Shown one piece after another: positions 1-5,198 of a stretch of 7,527 bases of DNA. Source of the stretch: Deltaproteobacteria bacterium (GTDB lineage Bacteria > Desulfobacterota > GWC2-55-46); the NCBI GenBank assembly GCA_016218095.1, contig JACREV010000090.1, forward strand, positions 1 through 7,527, read 5' to 3'. A program made the translations under genes and the position numbers. Position 1 is the stretch's first letter. Each line of letters opens with the position of its first letter. Under the pieces are notes generated by a model. The model did not search any database and was not told where the DNA came from. It saw only the letters and a program-made list of their open reading frames with translations.

Positions 1-181
1 CACTTACATACTCATCACGCACGACATACCGTTTACTTACAAGATAGCCGACAAGATCGCGATGCTCCACGAAGGCAGGATAATCGAGGAAGGCACCGTC
101 GAGGAGATGAAGGCGAACCCGAACCCGATTCTAAGACAGTTTCTCGAGGGAAGGGCCGAAGGGCCGATAAAGGTCTTCTGA
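1..181 (+). CDS. mlaF: MlaF-type ABC transporter ATP-binding protein, C-terminal end (partial)
   Basis: Only the last 59 codons are present; the reading frame begins at base 2 and stops with TGA at 179-181. The segment starts just before the H-loop (ITHD, with the switch histidine) and continues through a DKIAMLHEGRIIEEG stretch to an ending that contains RQFLEGRAEGPI. That ending is characteristic of the MlaF/Ttg2A family, the cytoplasmic ATPase that powers phospholipid movement between the inner and outer membranes through the MlaE permease and the MlaD MCE protein. The Walker A, signature and Walker B motifs lie upstream of the window. The next gene is an MCE protein, which supports the assignment, although 235 non-coding bases separate them, unusually long for this operon. 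Family assignment is strong; full length and intactness cannot be judged. Confidence 0.9.
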   Translation, partial: TYILITHDIPFTYKIADKIAMLHEGRIIEEGTVEEMKANPNPILRQFLEGRAEGPIKVF

Positions 182-190
182 GGGCCCGGA

Positions 191-265
191 CCTGACAATA
201 GTCATTAAACTGAACCCGTTTCGGGGATACATTCATCCGGGGGTTTCCCCTATGACTGTTTCAGG
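191..265. repeat. Imperfect hairpin downstream of mlaF
   Basis: The arms pair in three blocks around a common centre near 228: CCTGA (191-195) with TCAGG (261-265), AGTCAT (200-205) with ATGACT (252-257), and AACCC (213-217) with GGGTT (241-245). An inner GGAT/ATCC pair lies at 225-228 and 235-238. It begins 10 bases after the mlaF stop. It could act as a transcript-end or mRNA-stabilising structure, but no T-run follows directly, so it is not a classical intrinsic terminator. The pairing is seen directly; the function is unknown. Confidence 0.5.
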
Positions 266-404
266 CTATTCTAAAAATTAGTTATTTTTTCTGAGGTCAA
301 GGTAGGGCGGAAATAAAAAGCGCAGCATATATGGTAATATGTGAGCATTTTTATTTCCGTCCTGACGCAGAGATCAGGAAAAAGAGCAATTTTTAGAAAT
401 CGCC
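264..404. repeat. Long near-palindrome (about 141 bases) between mlaF and mlaD
   Basis: All pairing blocks share a centre at about 333.5. They are: GGC 264-266 with GCC 402-404; TTCTAAAAATT 269-279 with AATTTTTAGAA 388-398 (11 of 11); 285-294 with 374-383 (10 pairs, one G-T); 304-319 with 348-363 (16 pairs, one G-T); CA/TG 323-324 with 342-343; and CATAT 326-330 with ATATG 337-341 around a 6-base loop. As RNA it would fold into one long hairpin ending 12 bases before the mlaD start codon. The architecture resembles a small palindromic or MITE-like element, but no target-site duplication or matching transposase is visible. It may instead be a processing or stability structure within the mla transcript. 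Confidence 0.75.
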
Positions 405-416
405 GATAAAAGGCAA

Positions 417-1970
417 ATGATACCCAAGAGACCTTCTTTCCTAAAACTAAGCCCCGAGGCCAAGGTCGGGCTTTTCGTCCTCCTCGGGATAGTCCTCCTC
501 GTCTACATGTCGCTACGGCTCGGCGGCATCAAGTTCGGCAGGGCCGAGGGGTACACCCTCCACGTCTTTTTCGACTCCGCGGCCGGGCTCGACCAGAACG
601 CCTCGGTGCGCGTCGCCGGCGTCGAGGTCGGCAGGATCAAGGACATACGCCTCAAGGACAGCAAGGCCCACGTCATCCTTGAGATAAAGCCAGACGTCGC
701 CATAGGCAGGGACTTTACCGCGGTCCTTACGACCAAAGGCCTTTTGGGAGAGAAGTACCTCGAGCTCGTCCCCGGCGCACCGAACGCGCCCACGCTTAAG
801 GACGGCGACGAGATAACCCGCACCAAGTCGTACGCCGACATGGACAGGCTCATAACCGTCTTGAGCGACGTATCCGACGACGTGAAAGAGGTTACCGAGT
901 CGCTCAGCAAGGTCCTGGGAGGCGACGAGGGCGAGGCGACGCTCCGTAACATAGTCAAGAACGTCGAGGAGATGTCCTTCAGGGTCAACCACCTGATCGC
1001 GAAGAACGACGAGCAGGTGGGGAACGTCCTCCGGAACCTCGACGAGTTCACGGGAATGCTGAAGACCGAGGGCCCGGGCGTCACCTCCGAATTGAAGCTA
1101 GCGATAAAGAACCTCAACGACGCGCTCGTCAAGACCTCGGACAACCTGAACCAGATGATCACCGAGAACCGCGGGAACCTCAAGGAAGGGGTCGAGAACC
1201 TCAAACTGGCCTCCTTGAGCCTCCAGCAGGCGATGGACACGGTAAACAAGGTCACAAAGGAGATCGGCCCGCAGATAAGCGACACCACGACCTCGGTCGG
1301 GTCGATTGCCAGGAAGATAGACAAGGGCGAGGGGACGCTCGGAAAACTCATCAACGACAAGACCCTGCACGAGGACATAGACAAGACGGTAAAGGGCATC
1401 AACAGCTACATCGCCAAGGCCGAGTCCTTCCGCACCTTCATCGGCTACAGGGGCGAGTTCCTCTTCGACGAGCGGGACGTGAAGAGCTACTTCACTCTCC
1501 GCATACAGCCCAAGGCCGACAAGTTCTATCTCTTCGAGATCGTCGACGACCCGAGGGGCAAGAAGAGGACCGAGACAAAGGTGTCGACCGTCGACGGCGT
1601 GACCACGACCCGCGAGGAGACGACGACCTCGGACGCCATAAAGTTTTCGGCCCAGATAGCCAAGAGGTTCAAGGGCGTGACGCTGCGGGGAGGAATCATC
1701 GAGTCCGCCGGCGGCGCGGGAATCGACTACCACATGTACGGCGACAGGCTTAAATTATCGCTCGAGGCGTTCGACTTTGACAAGGAAGCGAACCCGCACT
1801 TGAAGGCCGCCTCGACCTTTTTCCTCAACAAGTTCTTCTTCCTGACAGCCGGATACGACGACTTCGCGAGCAAGGTAGGGCTCAAATCCGCCTACGCCGG
1901 GGTCGGCTTCCACTTCGAGGACGAGGATATAAAGTACCTCCTCACCAGCGCGCCGTCGATGTCGTTCTGA
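417..1970 (+). CDS. mlaD: MCE-family lipid transport protein MlaD with C-terminal beta-rich (barrel-like) domain
   Basis: This 517-residue protein is predicted to be anchored in the inner membrane and to carry phospholipids across the periplasm with MlaF/MlaE. Residues 17-35 form one N-terminal transmembrane helix after a short basic leader. Residues 45-137 are a single MCE domain (FFDSAAGLDQNASVRVAGVEVG, then the TTKGLLGEKYLEL segment). Residues 140-335 are helical and amphipathic, rich in N, L, E and K, and include the KGEGTLGKLI motif frequent in these proteins. From residue 338 the chain becomes strand-rich, with alternating aromatic strands, a VDDPRG turn, a GGAGIDYHMYG strand, a FLTAGYDD strand, and a GVGFHFEDEDIKYLL end finishing in phenylalanine. 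E. coli MlaD (about 180 residues) lacks all of this. A long MlaD bridging to an outer-membrane barrel is known in Veillonella parvula. The ATG start gives the correct helix, but its AAAAGG (408-413) is only 3 bases upstream, suggesting weak initiation. Confidence 0.92.
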   Translation: MIPKRPSFLKLSPEAKVGLFVLLGIVLLVYMSLRLGGIKFGRAEGYTLHVFFDSAAGLDQNASVRVAGVEVGRIKDIRLKDSKAHVILEIKPDVAIGRDFTAVLTTKGLLGEKYLELVPGAPNAPTLKDGDEITRTKSYADMDRLITVLSDVSDDVKEVTESLSKVLGGDEGEATLRNIVKNVEEMSFRVNHLIAKNDEQVGNVLRNLDEFTGMLKTEGPGVTSELKLAIKNLNDALVKTSDNLNQMITENRGNLKEGVENLKLASLSLQQAMDTVNKVTKEIGPQISDTTTSVGSIARKIDKGEGTLGKLINDKTLHEDIDKTVKGINSYIAKAESFRTFIGYRGEFLFDERDVKSYFTLRIQPKADKFYLFEIVDDPRGKKRTETKVSTVDGVTTTREETTTSDAIKFSAQIAKRFKGVTLRGGIIESAGGAGIDYHMYGDRLKLSLEAFDFDKEANPHLKAASTFFLNKFFFLTAGYDDFASKVGLKSAYAGVGFHFEDEDIKYLLTSAPSMSF

Positions 1971-2036
1971 ACAGTCAAGGAAAGACTGATTGTTGACGTA
2001 CATAACTTGCGTCCTCCCTTATGCCACAGGCATGAA

Positions 2037-2041
2037 AAGGA
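2037..2041 (+). promoter_or_regulatory. Ribosome binding site deciding the start of the AAA ATPase
   Basis: AAGGA lies 7 bases before the ATG at 2049. The frame is open further upstream to a TTG at 2007, but those 14 extra residues precede the first conserved strand and have no ribosome binding site, so ATG 2049 is preferred. Confidence 0.65.
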
Positions 2042-2048
2042 ATATATT

Positions 2049-3197
2049 ATGCATAAAATAAATAAGACCAAAATCGAAGGATTCAGACGGTTGCGCAAAG
2101 TTGAAATGGAAATGCGGCCATTAATGGTCATGATTGGCGCCAATGGCGTCGGCAAGTCTTCCTTTTTAGATGCCATATCGCTACTGTCCGCGTCAGCCGC
2201 CGGAAAAATGAACGACACGCTAAGCGGGATGGGTGGCATAGCCGATGTACTTACACGCGGATATTCAGGGGATCTGGTTATGGAAGCATCGATGGATATT
2301 CCTAATCGTCAACCGTTGGAATACAGTCTTCATATCAAACCTGTGGGACAGGCATATAACATCGCTCAGGAATTACTTTCGCAATCCAGAGAAGGTTTTG
2401 ACAAGCCTTTCAGACACATCGAATCGCGTTATTCCGACGTAAAATATTATGATATTGACACCGGAAAGCTCTCGAGGCCAACATGGGAACATGACCATTT
2501 GGAAACATCGCTTTCGCAAGTGCCTAAGATGTTCCGGGAACCTGAAGAACTGCGTAAGGTGCTTGGCTCGGCGACGCAGTATCATGTCCTCGACGTAAGT
2601 CGACGCTCTCCCGTAAAACTTCCGCAACAGATGAAACCTGCTTATTTGCCCGGGGTCGACGGTGAAGACCTGGTCCCTTTTCTCTATTACCTTAGAGAAA
2701 GTAACCGCGACCGCTACGATGCGATCGAGGACACATTGAAGTCGGCTTTTCCAGGTTTTGAATCATTGAACTTCCCGCCGGTGGCGGCAGGCATGCTGTC
2801 GATGACATGGAAAGAAAAACATTTTAGAAGCCCTTTGTATATGCATCAATTATCGGAAGGAACTCTCCGCTTTATTTGGTTGATATCCCTTTTGCAGAGT
2901 CCGAACCTTTCAACCATAACCATGATAGACGAACCTGAAGTGAGCCTTCACCCGGAGATGCTGAGCCTCCTTGCCGACCTGATGCGCGAAGCATCACAAA
3001 GGACACAAGTGATCGTCGCTACTCATTCCGACAGACTGATTCGTTTCCTTGAACCAAAGGAAGTTGTCGTTATGGACATCGGTAATGATGGATTTGCGAC
3101 AGCGAGGTGGGCAGACACTTTGAATCTCGATGAATGGCTGAAAGAGTATAGTCTTGATGAAGTCTGGCGCATGGGAAGGATGGGGGGAAGGTCTTGA
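2049..3197 (+). CDS. AAA family ATPase (SMC/RecF-like, AAA_21/AAA_15 type), partner of DUF4276 protein
   Basis: The 382-residue protein (counted from ATG 2049) opens with the KINKTKIEGFRRL strand typical of RecF/OLD-like ATPases. Its motifs are Walker A GANGVGKSS at residues 30-38, an ABC-type signature LSEGT at 268-272, Walker B MIDEPE with D294 and E295 followed by VSLHP, and an H-loop ATHSD with H326. The head is therefore complete and probably active as an ATP-dependent dimer. The middle (about 80-260) is short and shows no long coiled coil or known effector domain. No signal peptide or membrane segment is seen, so it should be cytosolic. It overlaps the next gene by 4 bases (TTGA), implying translational coupling. 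Codons favour AAA, GAA, CGT and ATT, unlike the AAG/GAG/AGG/ATA preference of mlaD and purH, a sign of horizontal acquisition. Split ATPase plus TOPRIM-like pairs such as PARIS act in phage defence by sensing and nuclease attack; that role here is inference. Confidence 0.85.
   Translation: MHKINKTKIEGFRRLRKVEMEMRPLMVMIGANGVGKSSFLDAISLLSASAAGKMNDTLSGMGGIADVLTRGYSGDLVMEASMDIPNRQPLEYSLHIKPVGQAYNIAQELLSQSREGFDKPFRHIESRYSDVKYYDIDTGKLSRPTWEHDHLETSLSQVPKMFREPEELRKVLGSATQYHVLDVSRRSPVKLPQQMKPAYLPGVDGEDLVPFLYYLRESNRDRYDAIEDTLKSAFPGFESLNFPPVAAGMLSMTWKEKHFRSPLYMHQLSEGTLRFIWLISLLQSPNLSTITMIDEPEVSLHPEMLSLLADLMREASQRTQVIVATHSDRLIRFLEPKEVVVMDIGNDGFATARWADTLNLDEWLKEYSLDEVWRMGRMGGRS
3182..3191 (+). promoter_or_regulatory. 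Purine-rich ribosome binding site for the DUF4276 gene
   Basis: The run GGGGGGAAGG lies inside the 3' end of the ATPase gene, just upstream of the TTG start at 3194. It supports this otherwise weak start codon and the 4-base TTGA stop/start overlap. Confidence 0.6.
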
Positions 3198-3805
3198 AAA
3201 TCGCCCTAATAGTTGAGGGAAAGACGGAAAAAGCGTTTATGCCGCATCTTAGAAGATTCCTTGAACCCCGTCTGCAAGGCAGAATGCCTAATATCGACTG
3301 TATGCCTTGCGATGGTCGGATACCTACTAATGAAAAACTGAGACGTTCAGTGGAGAAATTATTGACTGGCAGAAATGCCGCAGACTATGTCATAGCCTTG
3401 ACTGACGTTTATACGGGTAGCCAACCTCCAGACTTTACAGATGCGTCGGATGCCAGAAATAAGATGCGTCGATGGGTAGGAAATGAAACAAGGTTCCATC
3501 CGCACGCCGCTCAGTATGACTTTGAAGCATGGTTGCTTCCCTATTGGTCGGATATTCAAAGGTTGGCCGGACACAATCTGGCGGTCCCGTCCGGCAACCC
3601 TGAAAATGTAAACCATAACAACCCGCCCGCGCATCGGATAAAACGGCTCTTCGAGATTGGCAGACGCAGGAGCTACGTCAAACCCCGCGATGCCGGACGT
3701 ATCCTGCGTGATAATGATTTAGCCAACACGATAGCTCAGTGTGTGGAACTGAAAGCCTTTGTAAACACGATTCTTACTCTATGCGGTGGGAACCCCATTC
3801 CATAA
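3194..3805 (+). CDS. DUF4276 family protein (TOPRIM-like), partner of AAA ATPase
   Basis: The 203-residue product begins at TTG 3194. It starts with a hydrophobic strand and IVEGKTE, whose E8 matches the TOPRIM glutamate. A second strand, VIALTDVYTG, carries D71 and is followed by PPDF. Residues 107-115 read QYDFEAWLL, matching the family's (H)EFEALLF motif. The C-terminal half has a PENVNHNNPPAHRIKRLF segment, then a KPRDAG stretch and a cysteine-containing helix (QCVELKAFVNTIL), all in the order usual for DUF4276. TOPRIM folds occur in OLD nucleases, primases and topoisomerases, so a metal-dependent nuclease is plausible. However, the second acidic position of a DxD is a tyrosine (Y73), as seems usual in this family, so catalysis is not proven. 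The gene is translationally coupled to the ATPase and shares its atypical composition. No other gene follows for 98 bases, so the module appears to be two genes only. Confidence 0.82.
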   Translation: MKIALIVEGKTEKAFMPHLRRFLEPRLQGRMPNIDCMPCDGRIPTNEKLRRSVEKLLTGRNAADYVIALTDVYTGSQPPDFTDASDARNKMRRWVGNETRFHPHAAQYDFEAWLLPYWSDIQRLAGHNLAVPSGNPENVNHNNPPAHRIKRLFEIGRRRSYVKPRDAGRILRDNDLANTIAQCVELKAFVNTILTLCGGNPIP

Positions 3806-3827
3806 GCGCACCTACCCCATTCACTCC

Positions 3828-3856
3828 TTGATTAATCCTTAAAAAAAGTGTAAAAG
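3828..3856 (+). promoter_or_regulatory. Candidate sigma-70-like promoter ahead of the ASKHA gene
   Basis: TTGATT (3828-3833) and TAAAAG (3851-3856) are separated by 17 bases, each matching consensus at 4 of 6 positions. It would transcribe the ASKHA gene, and possibly purH, independently of the cassette. The region is AT-rich compared with the flanking host genes. Sequence resemblance only. Confidence 0.3.
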
Positions 3857-3865
3857 ATATCTTTT
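3852..3865. promoter_or_regulatory. 14-base perfect palindrome, possible operator
   Basis: AAAAGATATCTTTT is a perfect dyad overlapping the -10 part of the candidate promoter at 3828-3856. A dimeric regulator could bind here. AT-rich dyads also arise by chance, so the call is tentative. Confidence 0.3.
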
Positions 3866-3903
3866 GGGGTCTTCCGGGGGCGTTATTCCCTTTATAAATC
3901 CAT

Positions 3904-5160
3904 TTGCTTAAAACGGCTGAAATCGTTGAGAAATCCAGCGTCGGCGTAGCCTTTGACATAGGCACCACGACGATTGCGGGGGCTTGTGTCTCTCTTCCGG
4001 AGATGCGCGTCCTCAAGGAAGCCGCCTGCCCCAATCCGCAGTCGAGGTGGGGGCGGGATGTGCTATCGAGGATTACCGCGGCAATAAAAGACCCCGTGCT
4101 TATCGATGAGTTGTCCGGGGCGGTCGTTGGGGCCTGCAACTCCCTTATAATGGAGCTCGTGCCCGTTGGGGCTGTTATAAAAGAGATCACTGCGGCGGGC
4201 AACCCGGTGATGGAGCACCTGCTCCTCAAGGTCTCGCCGGAGCCGCTCTCGAAGGTCCCTTACAGGCCCGCGTTCGTCGAGGCAAAGAGGATCAAGGCAA
4301 GCGAGCTTGGCATCGAGCGCACTGCCGCGGACCTCTACGCCTTCCCGCTCATAGGCGGGTTCGTCGGCGGGGACGCGGTGGCTGTCGCGCTCTCTTTGAG
4401 GCTCAAGGAAGAAAAGAAGCCCGCGCTCGCAATAGACATAGGCACGAACAGCGAGATATTGCTCTCGGCAAACGGCTCTCTCTTTGCCACATCCGCCGCG
4501 GCAGGCCCGGCCTTCGAGGGCGGCGAGATAAAGGGCGGCATGACAGCCGCAAGCGGCGCGATAAGCGGCGTCAAGGTCCACAATGAGGCGGTCTCCCTTG
4601 TCGTCATCGGTAAAGTCTCCCCGAAGGGAATCTGCGGCTCCGGGCTCGTATCAGCGGTCTCCGAGCTCCTGAAAGCCGGGGTGATCGAGCGGAACGGGCG
4701 GATAAGGTCCCGGGACGAGGTCTCGACGAACCTGTCCAACAGGATAAGGGAAGAAAAAGACGGCAACGCGTTCGTCCTCTACAGGGGGGCGAAGGCAGAG
4801 GTAGCGCTTACGCAGTCCGACATAAGGGCGTTACAGACCGCGAAGTCGGCTATAAGGGCGGGGATAAACCTGCTCCTTAAAAAGGCCGGGATAGGCGCGG
4901 GTGACCTCGGGACAGTCTACATCGCCGGGGCCTTCGGGAGTAACCTCGACCCCGAGGGGTTGAAAGAGATAGGCATACTCGACCCGCTCTGGCTTGGAAG
5001 TTTAAAGACCGTCGGGGACGCGGCGCTCGAAGGCGCGGTCCTCGCGCTCGATGATAAAGGGAAGAAAGAGGCGGAGACACTCGCGCGAGAGTTCAAGTTC
5101 GTCTCGCTCTCGGGCTCCGCGCACTTCGAGAGGGAGTTCATAGCCAATCTCGGGTTCTGA
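3904..5160 (+). CDS. ASKHA domain protein, DUF4445/corrinoid-enzyme reactivator type, without ferredoxin domain
   Basis: The 418-residue product matches the ATP-binding part of RACE proteins, which use ATP to reactivate oxidised Co(II) corrinoid enzymes (RamA and related activators). Phosphate-1 is FDIGTTT (D18-T23), followed by NPQSRWGRDVLSRI and GNPVMEHLL. The second ASKHA half begins with AIDIGTNSEI (D178-E184) and continues with AAGPAFEGGEIKGGM, GICGSG (242-247), LTQSDIRALQTAK and IAGAFGSN (340-347). Family members are usually 500-700 residues and carry an N-terminal [2Fe-2S] domain and linker; here the core starts after about 12 residues and no cysteine cluster precedes it. An in-frame TAA at 3895-3897 fixes the 5' limit, leaving TTG 3904 as the only usual start, with no clear ribosome binding site. 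The gene may be a natural ASKHA-only form or 5'-truncated by the neighbouring insertion. It lies 38 bases before purH, same strand, and may be co-transcribed. Confidence 0.85.
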   Translation: MLKTAEIVEKSSVGVAFDIGTTTIAGACVSLPEMRVLKEAACPNPQSRWGRDVLSRITAAIKDPVLIDELSGAVVGACNSLIMELVPVGAVIKEITAAGNPVMEHLLLKVSPEPLSKVPYRPAFVEAKRIKASELGIERTAADLYAFPLIGGFVGGDAVAVALSLRLKEEKKPALAIDIGTNSEILLSANGSLFATSAAAGPAFEGGEIKGGMTAASGAISGVKVHNEAVSLVVIGKVSPKGICGSGLVSAVSELLKAGVIERNGRIRSRDEVSTNLSNRIREEKDGNAFVLYRGAKAEVALTQSDIRALQTAKSAIRAGINLLLKKAGIGAGDLGTVYIAGAFGSNLDPEGLKEIGILDPLWLGSLKTVGDAALEGAVLALDDKGKKEAETLAREFKFVSLSGSAHFEREFIANLGF

Positions 5161-5185
5161 CATATCACTGAAAAATAATTCGTAC

Positions 5186-5190
5186 GAGGT
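5186..5190 (+). promoter_or_regulatory. Ribosome binding site of purH
   Basis: GAGGT lies 8 bases before ATG 5199, with an AT-rich spacer. purD has the same GAGGTTAT arrangement, which supports both starts. Confidence 0.6.
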
Positions 5191-5198
5191 TATATATT

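Noticed and set aside
503..1402. Long reverse-strand open frame (299 codons) opposite mlaD
   Set aside because: It is a by-product of GC-rich codon bias opposite a clear MCE gene, and its translation is low-complexity S/L/R/T-rich with no domain.
1972..1988. CAGTC/GACTG hairpin as a terminator after mlaD
   Set aside because: The stem has only 5 pairs and no T-run follows it.
1993..2024. TTGACG at 1993 as the -35 of a cassette promoter
   Set aside because: No acceptable -10 lies 16-18 bases downstream; the nearest TA-containing hexamer is 20 bases away and poor.
2007..2048. Upstream TTG start adding 14 residues to the AAA ATPase
   Set aside because: There is no ribosome binding site before TTG 2007 and the added residues precede the conserved first strand; ATG 2049 has AAGGA at good spacing.
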